DNA of 64,000 bases from Pseudoalteromonas piscicida (lineage in GTDB: Bacteria; Pseudomonadota; Gammaproteobacteria; Enterobacterales; Alteromonadaceae), in NCBI RefSeq assembly GCF_002744175.1, contig NZ_NKHF01000023.1, positions 1 to 64,000 on the forward strand. The letters are read 5' to 3'. Below, piece after piece: positions 7,407 through 16,523 of the stretch (its first letter is position 1; each line of letters opens with the position of its first letter). The notes under the pieces are model-generated. The model was not told the DNA's origin, did not search any database, and worked only from the letters and a program-made list of their open reading frames with translations. The position numbers were made by a program, and so were the translations under genes.

Positions 7407-9518
7407 TCAAAACTGATACTTCACACTTGCGCTGTATGTTGTAGGTGATCCCGGCATGGTCCATAGTTTGTGATAGGAGTTTTCAAAATAGGTCTTATCA
7501 AACAGGTTGTTGATGTCCAGTTTCACACTTACCTTGTCATTTAATTCAACCGAGGCCGATAAATTAACTAGCGTATAGGATGGCAAAATGAAGTTTGCGT
7601 CTGTTGTTTCGCCTAGACGATCACCCACATAATTCACAGTTGCCCCAAGATAAGATTCTTTTCCTAAAAAAGTGGTGTAATGCTTCAGTGAAACATGACC
7701 AATATGATCTGCAATATTGATCAAACGTGAGCCCTTGGGAATAGGCACACCCCAGTCTGCATTAATCACATCATTTGCTGTTCTTGCGTCGGTATAAGTA
7801 TAAGCAAGCGCGAGTACAGTATCGTCGGTTAACTCAGTCGTTAATTGAAATTCAATACCTTGGCTTTCAACTTCGCCCAAGGTAGCCGATAAGCCTGTAT
7901 CAGGTTCAGCGGTAAGCATATTGGTTTTTTGCGCATCAAAAAGTGCGATGCTACCCGAGAAACGATCCGCAATACCTTGCCATTTAGCGCCGATTTCAAA
8001 GGATTTAGTTTCCTCTGGTTCAAACGCATTTCGATTAGAATCTAAACCTGGGTTTGGTCTAAATCCTTCTGCGTAACTTGTATACAGATTAACTTTATCA
8101 TTCGCGTTATAAATAAAACCCAAGCGTGGCGTAAACTCAGTTTGCTCTTGGCTTTGCACTTCATCACTACGAAGGTTAAGAATGTCTTGCTCAAATTTAT
8201 CAACACGGACACCCACTAATACTTTCGAGTTTTCGGTCAGTTCGAACAAGTTTTGAGCATAAATACCTAGGCCTTTTTGGCTTTCTTCGGTCAAAGTTTT
8301 TAATACAGGCTCTGGTTGTGTTTGCGTGTAGTCAGGGTTCTTTGGGCTAATGCTATAGGTGGTATCACCCGACCCCCATGCCGTACGCCATACTTTATAG
8401 TCTGTATCAATATCAAAGTTATAGTGATCAGCGCCCACTAGAAGGTTGTGCTTTACACTGCCAAATTCAATTTCACCACTAAGTTCGATACGCGCAGAAA
8501 CATCCAAAGCTTGATAGTCACGAGCACGTCTTTGACGAGAAAGTAGGCTCGCGTCGGTGTATATCAGCTGTCGACCATCTGACAATTCGGTATCTGAAGA
8601 TACACCTTCAAATGAAGAATCTCGATAAGCAAACCCGGTGAGTATGTGCCAATCATCGCTTATCTTATGATTTAACACTAACTGATGACCTAAGGCTTCA
8701 ACTTGGTGCGCTCCATCACGAATATCACCGTAAAAAGCGTCCGTGTTAACGTCATCAAAGTCATTATGTAGAATATACACACCTCTATCCAACGGCTTTT
8801 TCTGATTGAGTACTTCCATTTCATAGCTCAGACTCGTGTCATCAGAAATATTCCACAGTATTGACGGCGATAAGTGCAAGCTGTCGATTGAAATATGATC
8901 CCTGTGTGTGTCTGAGTTTTCATATGCGCCATTTAGTCGATAGGCAGCTTCTTTGGTCACTGAGTTTGTGTAATCAAATTCAAACTGTTTTTTACTGTAA
9001 TTACCAAACGTTGCTTGAATATAACCCTGCTCTTCGAACTGAGGCTTTTTGGTAATGATATTGATAGTACCACCGGGCTCCCCTTGCCCATACAATGCAG
9101 AGCCGGGGCCTTTCATGACTTCAATACTTTCGATATTGGCTGTACTTCTATTGCCGTTGTAACCTCGAGAATTAAAGCCATTGACAAGATAACCTGATGG
9201 ATTATTTTCATCCCCCGAGAAACCACGAATAGCAAAGCTATCAAACATGCCTCCAGAGTTATTTTGCCTAACAACACTCGGTGTGAGTTCTAACGCTTCC
9301 ATAAAGCGAGTAATACTTTCACTTTCAAGCAGTTCTGAACTAATGGTATCGACTGCTTGAGGCGTTTGAACTAAAGGTACATTACCGCGATAGGGCTGCC
9401 AAAATTGTTTAATCTCTATACGTTCGATTTCACCGCTTAGGCTATGATTTGAAGCTGATTCTTGCGCAGTAGTGCCATTAGCCACCAAAATGAGGGAGAG
9501 TAGTAATTTTTTGTTCAC
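7407..9518 (-). CDS. TonB-dependent siderophore receptor (FhuE/FpvA-like)
   Basis: Outer-membrane ligand-gated channel for ferric siderophores, energised by TonB-ExbB-ExbD. About 703 residues: signal peptide NKKLLLSLILVANGTTA, plug domain (TPQAVDTISSELL, then FAIRGF, then EVMKGPGSALYGQGEPGG and TINIITKKP), then a 22-strand barrel ending in SASVKYQF with terminal Phe. The GTG at 9518 is chosen because the longer ATG at 9572 lies inside a promoter -10 region and would put extra residues before the signal peptide. The GEPGG motif after the plug is the TonB-siderophore subfamily pattern. The actual siderophore cannot be read from the sequence. Confidence 0.88.
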   Translation of the reverse strand: MNKKLLLSLILVANGTTAQESASNHSLSGEIERIEIKQFWQPYRGNVPLVQTPQAVDTISSELLESESITRFMEALELTPSVVRQNNSGGMFDSFAIRGFSGDENNPSGYLVNGFNSRGYNGNRSTANIESIEVMKGPGSALYGQGEPGGTINIITKKPQFEEQGYIQATFGNYSKKQFEFDYTNSVTKEAAYRLNGAYENSDTHRDHISIDSLHLSPSILWNISDDTSLSYEMEVLNQKKPLDRGVYILHNDFDDVNTDAFYGDIRDGAHQVEALGHQLVLNHKISDDWHILTGFAYRDSSFEGVSSDTELSDGRQLIYTDASLLSRQRRARDYQALDVSARIELSGEIEFGSVKHNLLVGADHYNFDIDTDYKVWRTAWGSGDTTYSISPKNPDYTQTQPEPVLKTLTEESQKGLGIYAQNLFELTENSKVLVGVRVDKFEQDILNLRSDEVQSQEQTEFTPRLGFIYNANDKVNLYTSYAEGFRPNPGLDSNRNAFEPEETKSFEIGAKWQGIADRFSGSIALFDAQKTNMLTAEPDTGLSATLGEVESQGIEFQLTTELTDDTVLALAYTYTDARTANDVINADWGVPIPKGSRLINIADHIGHVSLKHYTTFLGKESYLGATVNYVGDRLGETTDANFILPSYTLVNLSASVELNDKVSVKLDINNLFDKTYFENSYHKLWTMPGSPTTYSASVKYQF

Positions 9519-9572
9519 TGGTATCTCAATTTTCTGGAATTTAAATTTTGATACACTATAACATACCACCAC

Positions 9573-9600
9573 GTATTATTGTGAATTGATAAATTGTCAA
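9573..9600 (-). promoter_or_regulatory. Sigma-70 promoter of the siderophore receptor
   Basis: On the minus strand TTGACA (9595-9600) and TAATAC (9573-9578) are separated by 16 bases. Transcription would begin near 9566, giving a leader of about 48 bases before the GTG start. AT-rich sequence around it could hold a Fur site, but no clear 7-1-7 palindrome was found. Confidence 0.6.
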
Positions 9601-9986
9601 TTGACGCTTTTTTTGTGTATTTGGCCGAAAGCTCACTCTTGTTTTAGGTTGTTTGCTACTGAAGCTGAGCTGTTTTTATCTGAATTAGCTCTGATCGATG
9701 TGATTAACAAGGGATATTAACGGTATAAGTGCCTAGCAGTTTTGCACATTCATACTCGTAGTGAATATTTGTTCTTCAGTTATGCATGGGCTTTATACGT
9801 TAATTTAGTCGGATAGATTAAGGCGATTGAACTCTAGAGCATTAACAAAAAAAGTTAACAGAAAAGGTAACAGTGACACCCACCGTTATTTGTTCACGTT
9901 AAAACTATTCACGTAATGGCTTAACCAGTACCAATACTTTAATCCACCTCTTGGTTAAAACATTTTAAAAAAGCGAATTAAGATAG
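9601..9986. other. Gap between siderophore receptor and NUDIX gene
   Basis: About 390 AT-rich bases with no convincing open frame, RNA structure or repeat. Confidence 0.5.
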
Positions 9987-10439
9987 CTATTCCGGGTTTT
10001 TATCGGTTAGCGCTCGAAGCAGTTTTGGCAACCACTCTGGCTTAAATTGCGCTGGATTTGCCTGCGTCATTGCGTTAAGACTCCACCACTGCCATTGTTG
10101 AATTGTTTCTTTTTCTTCTTCAGTCCAACGTGCCGCAAAGACCTCGTCGTTACTTGAGCATCGAATCAAATAATACTTTTCTTGCCATACCGCAGGAACG
10201 GAGCGAGCAACCGCATAAATAGCTTCACGCTCTTCCACTAAGGGGCCAATCTCTTGCTGCAACCCTGTTTCTTCATAGAGCTCTCTGGCAGCGGCATCTA
10301 AGTAAGTTTCATTGTCTTGTAACTCACCCCCTGGCGTTGCCCAGAATGCTTCATGGTGATGTTCATCGTGATACTGAAATAGCAATAACTCTTGCTTTTC
10401 ATTGACGATAATTAGTCTTGCACATTGCCTTTCTTTCAT
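9987..10439 (-). CDS. NUDIX hydrolase
   Basis: A 150-residue hydrolase of nucleoside diphosphates linked to another group. The NUDIX box is complete: G-x5-E-x7-R-E-x2-E-E-x-G, seen as GGELQDNETYLDAAARELYEETGL in sequence (about residues 37-60). The N-terminal CARLIIVNEKQELLL strand and the C-terminal WQWWSLNAM are typical of small housekeeping-cleaner NUDIX proteins. The substrate is unknown. It follows hmuS on the same strand but a strong terminator lies between, so it is probably a separate transcript. Confidence 0.88.
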   Translation of the reverse strand: MKERQCARLIIVNEKQELLLFQYHDEHHHEAFWATPGGELQDNETYLDAAARELYEETGLQQEIGPLVEEREAIYAVARSVPAVWQEKYYLIRCSSNDEVFAARWTEEEKETIQQWQWWSLNAMTQANPAQFKPEWLPKLLRALTDKNPE

Positions 10440-10463
10440 TATGTCTTCCTAGTACCTAGCGAG

Positions 10464-10495
10464 TAAAAATAAAAAAGCCCTGTGAGCAGGGCTTT
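10464..10495 (-). terminator. Rho-independent terminator of the haem receptor-hmuS operon
   Basis: On the minus strand AAAGCCCTG and CAGGGCTTT pair around CTCA and are followed by TTTATTTTT. It lies 22 bases after the hmuS stop. Confidence 0.85.
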
Positions 10496-10516
10496 GCTAC
10501 TAACACGGTAAACCTA

Positions 10517-11584
10517 TTACGCCGCAGCTTGTCCTTTGTGGATCAATCTCTCGCAGAGGGCTTGCCACTCATTGGTTTGCTTTTTGCCTTCAATTCGGCG
10601 GCCAAATAGCGTTAATACTGTTTCACGATTGGCATCAAAAAACTCAATAGAGGTGACCACGGTATTGCCGTTATCCGTGGGTTTTCTGACCACGAACGCG
10701 CGGGTTAGATCGTCTGCTTTTATATGTAAGTTAAACTCAGGATCTAGCACGTTAAACCAAGGGCCAACTTGCTTGAGGCTTTCAACCTGCCCAGAGAAGA
10801 TCTGTACCGCACCGGGGTTGCCAACGAATACCATAATCTCTTGCTTAAACGTTTTTGCTTGTTGAAAAATATCAGCAAGGTCAAAGCTCTGTAGCTCAAA
10901 GCTCCATGGTGAGCCAACAAGCTCAAGGGCCTGCAAGCGTTCAAGGTTGTGTGTCTCTAAAAGCTTTGGAAAATGATGCACATCTTCAAGCTCACTCCAC
11001 TGACTCCTAAAGTTATCTAGTTGCTCAGCGCTCGGCGAGGTAATTACAGGCTCCACAAGTTCAAATGGCTTAACACTAAACGAGCGCTGTGATGTTAGTT
11101 GATAGCGCGCTTTAATATTCACCAGTTCGTTAAAGTCCGACTCAGTCGTGGTGTAAACCTTATGTACCGCACGGCCATTTTCATCAAAAAACTGCAAGCT
11201 CGTATGACTTTCGGTTTCAACTAAAAATACGCTTTGCCAACGATACAAAAATAGCCGTAAGTCGATACCACCGGGATTAATTGCTATACCACTTAGCTTG
11301 CCATTATTGTCTGAAACATAGAGCTTTTCGTATAACCCTTTAATTTCATTGACCACGCTGCCGTTACGCGTCAACGCCATCACTTTACCGAGCTTTTTCA
11401 GGCTCTTGAGGATATCGGCAAGCTGCGTTTCGTCTAAGCGCGTTACCGTGGCTGTGACCCCTTCTTCCAGTTGAGCATGCAATAATTCGGCTTCACTCAC
11501 CCCCAGTTGCATTGCTACGTCAACGGGACGCAGCCGTGGCTCGCCTGCTAACAAGGTTTTATAGTCTTGAATTAATTGCTTCAT
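10517..11584 (-). CDS. hmuS: Haemin-degrading factor, HmuS/HemS/ChuS family
   Basis: Cytoplasmic haem-binding or haem-degrading protein of 355 residues made of two homologous halves, as in HemS and ChuS. Recognisable features are the N-terminal helical start LRPVDVAMQLGVSEAELLHA, GKVMALTRNGSVVNEIKGLYE in the first half, and GNPGAVQIFSGQVESLKQVGPW in the second half. It receives haem imported by HmuTUV and releases or traffics the iron. It lies nine bases downstream of the haem receptor in the same operon. Confidence 0.9.
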   Translation of the reverse strand: MKQLIQDYKTLLAGEPRLRPVDVAMQLGVSEAELLHAQLEEGVTATVTRLDETQLADILKSLKKLGKVMALTRNGSVVNEIKGLYEKLYVSDNNGKLSGIAINPGGIDLRLFLYRWQSVFLVETESHTSLQFFDENGRAVHKVYTTTESDFNELVNIKARYQLTSQRSFSVKPFELVEPVITSPSAEQLDNFRSQWSELEDVHHFPKLLETHNLERLQALELVGSPWSFELQSFDLADIFQQAKTFKQEIMVFVGNPGAVQIFSGQVESLKQVGPWFNVLDPEFNLHIKADDLTRAFVVRKPTDNGNTVVTSIEFFDANRETVLTLFGRRIEGKKQTNEWQALCERLIHKGQAAA

Positions 11585-11593
11585 GATCTCTCC

Positions 11594-13711
11594 TTAAAAA
11601 CGCCAGCTGATCTGAGTTTTAATGTTGCGACCAAAACCGTAATCGCCTATTCCACCACCAGTACCAGCCATCAGTTTGTACTCTTTGTTAAAGACATTAT
11701 CGACGGCAACTCTTAGATTAAAGGCAGCATTGATATCCCAACTCGCGTATAAGTCGGTCAGGGTGTAGCTTTTTTGTGTTTGCGTTGAGTATTGCCTTGT
11801 TGCGCGGTCCATCACCTGTACATCGCGGTCACCACGCCTTACTATTTGCGCACCAACCTGAACAGCTTGGTCAAATAACGAGGCGCCTAAATCCAATGCC
11901 ATTTTATCTGCAGGTAAATACCATAGCGGCTTGTTGTCTTGATCTTTGCCGTCTACGTCACTGTAAGAAAAGTTGCTGTAAAAACGTGGCGTTGCAAAGT
12001 TCACTTCTAGCTCAATGCCATCTCTATCGTTACTAGCGCGATTCGCATAACGCGGTGCTGGTACGGGATTGGTCACATTACTTGTGACTGACGTGATTTC
12101 ATCGTCTACCGAGATATCAAAGTAGATAAAACGCGCAGTTAATGTGTCATTGTCAGTGAGTATGTTGTTTGCCTGATAAGTCACGCCAACTTCGGTGTTA
12201 TTACTATATTCAACATCTAACGCTAACCCTGGTTGTCTGCCACCGTATTGATCGTATAGCTCGTCAATGAGTGGTGCACGGAAACCTTCTTGGCGATTTG
12301 CAAACACGGCCCACTGTGGCGTCAGTTGATAGTTCACACTCAAGGCACCCGCCCAATCACTGTGTGTCACTTTACTATCTAATGATGCAAACGCCTGTTG
12401 AAATTTGGCCGTTGGCGCAGTGCTATAGCGTTCATAGCGAACCCCTGCAATCACAGTGAGTTGCTGCCAAGTAAATTCATCTTGGATATACACACCGGAG
12501 CGCTTTTGTGTACCACCCGGTTGGGATGTCATCTCAGCGGTGGTTGGAGTCGAGCCGTATTGCTCACAAGCATAGGTCTCATAGTTAAGTTGTAAGCAAG
12601 GTAATGCTGTCTTTTCACCAATGCGCTCTTTGTCGGTATATTGCACACCGTAGGTCAAAGTATGTGAGTCCAATACGCTGGTATTCATTACATCCAGTGT
12701 CGTAATGTTGTACTCATAGTTAGATTCAATACCTATGTAATCCTCAAGCATACCGACACCGTCAGATTCGGTCACTTGGCTGCTGGTATAACCGGCCTTA
12801 GCGCTGAGGTTCAGATAGGGATTATTCGCAGGGTTGAGTTCATAACTCAGATTAGTAACGGACTGCTCCACTTCTCGATACACAGTACCCCATGCGCCAG
12901 GATCAGTTGTATTGAACTCAGTTCGCTGGTTATCTGTGGTTTCGGTGTAGCTTGCCCCCACAATGGCATCATCACTTAAAAAATATTCCCCTTTTAACAG
13001 AACAGAGCTGTTTTCGATTGCCGAATTGTCTAAAGTTTCATCGTTAGAAAGCTCCCAATCATCACTGTCACGCTTTACAACGCCCGCAAGCAAGTCGAGC
13101 GAATCATTCGGCCTTGCAAAAGCGATCACCGAGGCATTCTTCTGAGCATTGTTGCTGTCATAACCGAGTTTAATTTTAGCACCTGCGACTTCATCACCCT
13201 GTAAAAAGTCAGCGGCGTCTTTTAGCTCAAACTGAACAACACCACCAAGTGCACCACCGCCATGCAGTACGGTGCTCGTGCCTCGTTTAATGCTTATTGA
13301 ACGATATAACTCGGGGTCGGTAAACAAGCTACCCATGCGATATTTTTCAAAGGTTTGTAGCATGCCATCAATTGTTACCATCACGTCTTCTGCATCACTA
13401 AAGCCGCGAATATTGAACTTATGTCCTGTCGATCTTGGCCCACCATTGGCAGAAACATTAGGAATGGTATCTAAGGTATCAAAAACACTGCTATCTAATT
13501 TGCGTTCAATTTGTTCAGCAGAAATAACATTCACTGCTTGTGATGATTGCAATGCGGTTTTTGCGGTACGCGTTGCCGTTACAGTCACTGCATCCAAGTC
13601 GGTTTTTACTACTGTCGACTGAGAGCCATCGTTATTTGAAGAAGAGGCGGCTTGTACCCAGGTGGCAGAAGTGGCAAGCGCGATAAAAAGAGTTAATTTA
13701 GATAAACGCAT
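11594..13711 (-). CDS. TonB-dependent haem/haemoglobin receptor
   Basis: Outer-membrane haem receptor of 705 residues. Signal peptide MRLSKLTLFIALATSATWVQA, TonB-box-like DLDAVTVTATRT near residue 40, plug domain with FNIRGFSDAEDVMVTIDG and SIKRGTSTVLHGGGALGG, and a barrel ending in ISWRF. The FRAP motif of haem receptors is present (EGFRAPLIDELYDQYG). However, the His usually found between FRAP and NPDL is not visible, and the NPDL position reads QPGL. It belongs to the haemoglobin/transferrin/lactoferrin receptor subfamily. It is followed at once by hmuS and preceded by exbD; a degenerate Fur-like stretch lies near 13862-13880. Confidence 0.9.
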   Translation of the reverse strand: MRLSKLTLFIALATSATWVQAASSSNNDGSQSTVVKTDLDAVTVTATRTAKTALQSSQAVNVISAEQIERKLDSSVFDTLDTIPNVSANGGPRSTGHKFNIRGFSDAEDVMVTIDGMLQTFEKYRMGSLFTDPELYRSISIKRGTSTVLHGGGALGGVVQFELKDAADFLQGDEVAGAKIKLGYDSNNAQKNASVIAFARPNDSLDLLAGVVKRDSDDWELSNDETLDNSAIENSSVLLKGEYFLSDDAIVGASYTETTDNQRTEFNTTDPGAWGTVYREVEQSVTNLSYELNPANNPYLNLSAKAGYTSSQVTESDGVGMLEDYIGIESNYEYNITTLDVMNTSVLDSHTLTYGVQYTDKERIGEKTALPCLQLNYETYACEQYGSTPTTAEMTSQPGGTQKRSGVYIQDEFTWQQLTVIAGVRYERYSTAPTAKFQQAFASLDSKVTHSDWAGALSVNYQLTPQWAVFANRQEGFRAPLIDELYDQYGGRQPGLALDVEYSNNTEVGVTYQANNILTDNDTLTARFIYFDISVDDEITSVTSNVTNPVPAPRYANRASNDRDGIELEVNFATPRFYSNFSYSDVDGKDQDNKPLWYLPADKMALDLGASLFDQAVQVGAQIVRRGDRDVQVMDRATRQYSTQTQKSYTLTDLYASWDINAAFNLRVAVDNVFNKEYKLMAGTGGGIGDYGFGRNIKTQISWRF

Positions 13712-13861
13712 AAGAATACTCCGAGTGTCGTTATTTATACACGCACTTCAGCTTTGCCCCTGATCTTCCCTAGTGTTCTAACATAGTGCCGGCCTTTAGT
13801 AGACAGGCTCCCCAAGATGAAATGCGATTGTCGCTGGGCAATATAACACACACCAATCTAA

Positions 13862-13881
13862 ATGGTAATTATTTTTATTCG
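13862..13881 (-). promoter_or_regulatory. Weak Fur-box-like sequence before the haem receptor
   Basis: Read on the minus strand, AATAAAAATAATTACCATT matches the 19-base Fur consensus GATAATGATAATCATTATC at 12 positions. It overlaps the end of exbD and lies about 150 bases before the receptor start, so a separate iron-controlled promoter is possible but unproven. Confidence 0.3.
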
Positions 13882-14282
13882 CCTTTAACAATTAAATTTG
13901 CTACTTGAATATTGAGTGTACTGAGCTGTGCAAAAAGTGACACCAGTGCCTCGCTGGGTACTTGTTTATCCACAGCAATGTAGATCACATCTGAATTGTC
14001 TAAATGATCAAGCGCTTGTATCAGTGTATTTTCTGCACTAAACGGCTGCTCGTCCAAGGCATAGGCTATTTGACCATGATTGAACATAACACTCACGATC
14101 TTAGGTGTTTGCTCCAGCACAACCTCACCGTTTTTTCCCGCTGTTGGTAGGTTCACCTCCAAGACGTTTAGCTTTACGGCCACACTGAGAAGCAAAAAAA
14201 CAAGAACGATAAAAAGTACGTCCAGTAATGCGGTTAAATCAGCACCAAGGTGCTGAGGTTTTGGTGCTGGTAGCTCAAGCAT
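13875..14282 (-). CDS. exbD: Biopolymer transport protein ExbD
   Basis: Part of the TonB energy-transducing complex. About 135 residues: a short cytoplasmic N-terminus, one transmembrane helix (DLTALLDVLFIVLVFLLLSV) with the conserved Asp that carries protons, and a periplasmic domain. The start at 14282 (GGAG site) overlaps the exbB stop by eight bases, showing translational coupling. An in-frame ATG seven codons upstream lacks a good site. Confidence 0.9.
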   Translation of the reverse strand: MLELPAPKPQHLGADLTALLDVLFIVLVFLLLSVAVKLNVLEVNLPTAGKNGEVVLEQTPKIVSVMFNHGQIAYALDEQPFSAENTLIQALDHLDNSDVIYIAVDKQVPSEALVSLFAQLSTLNIQVANLIVKGE

Positions 14283-14778
14283 GCTCCGCCTCCACTGGGG
14301 CAAATTGGGTATTCATATAAAGCACAAGCTCGCTTTGAAAACGCTCGACCATCGCTTGCAAAACCCCATAAATAAGTAAACATGGCATAGCTATCGCCAG
14401 CCCCGCCATGGTTGAATACATGGCTTCCCATAATCCATCAGCTAATAACGCAGGTGTCACTGCTTGCTGAGTTTCTGCAATGGTTCTAAACATTAATACT
14501 AATCCCCACACTGTGCCAAAAAGCCCCATTAGTGGGCTTAACGTGCCGATGATGCTTAAGATCACTAACCGCTTGCGCCATTCAAAAACATACCGCTGTA
14601 ACCGTAATGCGCCGCTTTCTTTGCTACTAAAAAAGCGAGATTTACGTTTTATTTCAAGAACGGTGAACCAAGCGCGGCTAAGCACCCAAAGACGCTCGAT
14701 GATCACCGCAAGCGCAATAATCGACAAACATAAAAATGGCCATTGCATTGGGCCAAGTTGTGAAAACCAAGACTGCAT
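14275..14778 (-). CDS. exbB: MotA/TolQ/ExbB family proton channel protein ExbB
   Basis: Inner-membrane proton channel partner of ExbD and TonB, 167 residues. Three hydrophobic segments: near the N-terminus (WPFLCLSIIALAVIIERLWVL), in the middle (LVILSIIGTLSPLMGLFGTVWGLVLMF) and near residues 115-145 (LWEAMYSTMAGLAIAMPCLLIY). The G-T-V-x-G and A-x-x-T-x-x-G-L-x-x-A-x-P patterns are diagnostic. Lies between tonB (14-base gap) and exbD (overlap). Confidence 0.92.
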   Translation of the reverse strand: MQSWFSQLGPMQWPFLCLSIIALAVIIERLWVLSRAWFTVLEIKRKSRFFSSKESGALRLQRYVFEWRKRLVILSIIGTLSPLMGLFGTVWGLVLMFRTIAETQQAVTPALLADGLWEAMYSTMAGLAIAMPCLLIYGVLQAMVERFQSELVLYMNTQFAPVEAEHA

Positions 14779-14792
14779 CGTAGTAATACTCT

Positions 14793-15542
14793 CTATGATA
14801 AGGAAAACTTAATAGGCACGGTAAACAAGGCCTTTACAGCATTACCGTTTTGGATAACTGGATGAAACTGCCATTGCTCAAGGTTTTTGCGCGCAGCAAT
14901 GTCCAAAGCACGGTGACCGCTGCTTCTAAGCAAAGTTAAGCTAACGATTTCACCTTTTTTATTCAGTTCAATCTCAAAAATGGTGACTCCTTCAAGCCCT
15001 CTTCGCTTGGCACGCAGTGGGTAACTAAGCGCAGGTCTTGGTGCTTTAAATAAAGGTAAAGCACCTAATTTAATAGGAGAGTCATCGGTACTATTTGCTT
15101 CACTGAGATGCCTCGCTGAGGCCATTTGTGTTGACTCTTGCTGCGAAACATCTTCTCGTTTTGGGGTTGGTTCTGACGCCTCTGGTTGCTTTTTATTCTC
15201 TGTCACTATAGCTTTGTTGAGTTTTTTAGGTGGTGGCCGTTCAGTGCTCTGTTGCTTAGGTTTAGGCGCGGGTTTGGTTTCCTGCTCTTGCTTTTGCTTT
15301 TGCAGTTTTTCAATCAAGTGCGTGGTGCCATTAAAATCAGATGGCGTTTGCTCTGCTACCACTTTTGGAGCCGGCTCCTGCTGGTAGGGTTGTGCCGCAA
15401 ACGAAATCATGAGTGGTTTGGTGACTTTACTCACTTCATTTGCAACAACGCCTGAGTGCCAAACCAGCGCAGAGCTTGCAGGAAATAACCACCACAAGCC
15501 ATGCAGCAAAGCAGAGATGATCATACAGATTATTAATTTCAT
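14793..15542 (-). CDS. tonB: Energy transducer TonB
   Basis: A 249-residue TonB. One N-terminal membrane anchor (about 2-24), a Pro/Lys/Gln/Glu-rich spacer (about 55-150) that spans the periplasm, and a C-terminal TonB domain (about 170-249) with PLRAKRRGLEGVTIFEIEL, LRSSGHRALDIAA and a WQFHPV motif. It delivers proton-motive energy to the haem receptor and probably to the siderophore receptor nearby. First gene of a minus-strand operon starting at the Fur-box-bearing divergent promoter. Confidence 0.92.
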   Translation of the reverse strand: MKLIICMIISALLHGLWWLFPASSALVWHSGVVANEVSKVTKPLMISFAAQPYQQEPAPKVVAEQTPSDFNGTTHLIEKLQKQKQEQETKPAPKPKQQSTERPPPKKLNKAIVTENKKQPEASEPTPKREDVSQQESTQMASARHLSEANSTDDSPIKLGALPLFKAPRPALSYPLRAKRRGLEGVTIFEIELNKKGEIVSLTLLRSSGHRALDIAARKNLEQWQFHPVIQNGNAVKALFTVPIKFSLS

Positions 15543-15557
15543 ATTGATAAAGACAAA

Positions 15558-15572
15558 TGATAACTGTTATTA
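15558..15572. promoter_or_regulatory. Fur box in the tonB/hmuT divergent promoter
   Basis: TGATAAC-T-GTTATTA is a 7-1-7 inverted repeat with one mismatch, the form recognised by Fur. It sits in the 63-base gap between the divergent tonB and hmuT starts, so one Fur dimer could repress both operons when iron is sufficient. Site seen directly; Fur control is inference. Confidence 0.75.
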
Positions 15573-15605
15573 TTCGCAATAAATACTAACAAGTTTGGAT
15601 TTGTA

Positions 15606-16523
15606 ATGAAAGCTCAAATTACTGCACTACTCACCTCTAGTTTGCTACTACTCGCTTCGGCCATAAAGCCCGCTTATGCAAATCAAGAAGCCAAAAATAT
15701 CGTCGTTTCTGGTGGTTCTATTACCGAGATTATTTATGCGCTTGGTGAGGAGAAACGTATTGCTGGGGTCGACAGTACTAGTGTATTTCCAGTTGCCGCA
15801 ACACATAAGCCACAAATAGGTTATGTTAGAAAAATCAACGTTGAAGGGATCCTTTCCTTGAATCCAGACTTGTTACTCGGCGAGGCCGACACCGGCCCAG
15901 ACAAGGTATTAATACAACTTCAGGAGACCGGACTTCCCACCTATATTTTCAGTGACAACGACAATCTCGCTGGCGTCGAAGAAAAGATAGCTAAAGTTGC
16001 CCAATTACTAGCTGTTAAAGAAAAAGGCCAAGCGCTAATCAACCATATTCAAGCTGACCGAAAAGCCTTAATTCATGTCCTCAAACAAGTAAACGACAAA
16101 CCTAAGGTATTATTTGTCTTGAGCCTTCGTAGTGGCCAACCAATTGTTGCGGGGGCTGGAAACTCTGCAGATGAGGTTATCAATGCAGCTGGCGGTATTA
16201 ACGTTGCGGCACAGCACTTTGACGGCTGGAAGCCCCTCGCCACCGAGGCGGCCATCGCCATGAATCCTGATGTCATCATTAGTATGGGTCGCCATGGCGA
16301 ACAAAAAGCCATGGACTTAAGCCAAGTTCCTCACTTTAAGTTCTCAAATGCCGTTAAAAGCAATCGGGTTTTACTCATCGATGGGACGTATCTGCTTGGC
16401 ATGGGCCCACGCACACCGCAAGCCGTAGTTGAGCTGGCTACCTTACTCCACCCAGACGCCACACTGCCAAAGGGTTACCGATTCAGAGCAGCGCAGTCTG
16501 CATCAGAAAGTGAGCCGCTGTGA
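15606..16523 (+). CDS. hmuT: Haemin ABC transporter, periplasmic binding protein HmuT
   Basis: A 305-residue periplasmic haem carrier. Signal peptide ends near ...ASAIKPAYA (about residue 25). The mature part is a class III binding protein: IVVSGGSITEIIYALGEE, then GVDSTS, then LLGEADTGPDKV, and a C-terminal lobe with VPHFKFSNAVKSNRVL. It receives haem from the outer-membrane receptor and passes it to HmuU-HmuV. Its TGA overlaps the hmuU ATG (TGATG), so translation is coupled. Confidence 0.92.
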   Translation: MKAQITALLTSSLLLLASAIKPAYANQEAKNIVVSGGSITEIIYALGEEKRIAGVDSTSVFPVAATHKPQIGYVRKINVEGILSLNPDLLLGEADTGPDKVLIQLQETGLPTYIFSDNDNLAGVEEKIAKVAQLLAVKEKGQALINHIQADRKALIHVLKQVNDKPKVLFVLSLRSGQPIVAGAGNSADEVINAAGGINVAAQHFDGWKPLATEAAIAMNPDVIISMGRHGEQKAMDLSQVPHFKFSNAVKSNRVLLIDGTYLLGMGPRTPQAVVELATLLHPDATLPKGYRFRAAQSASESEPL

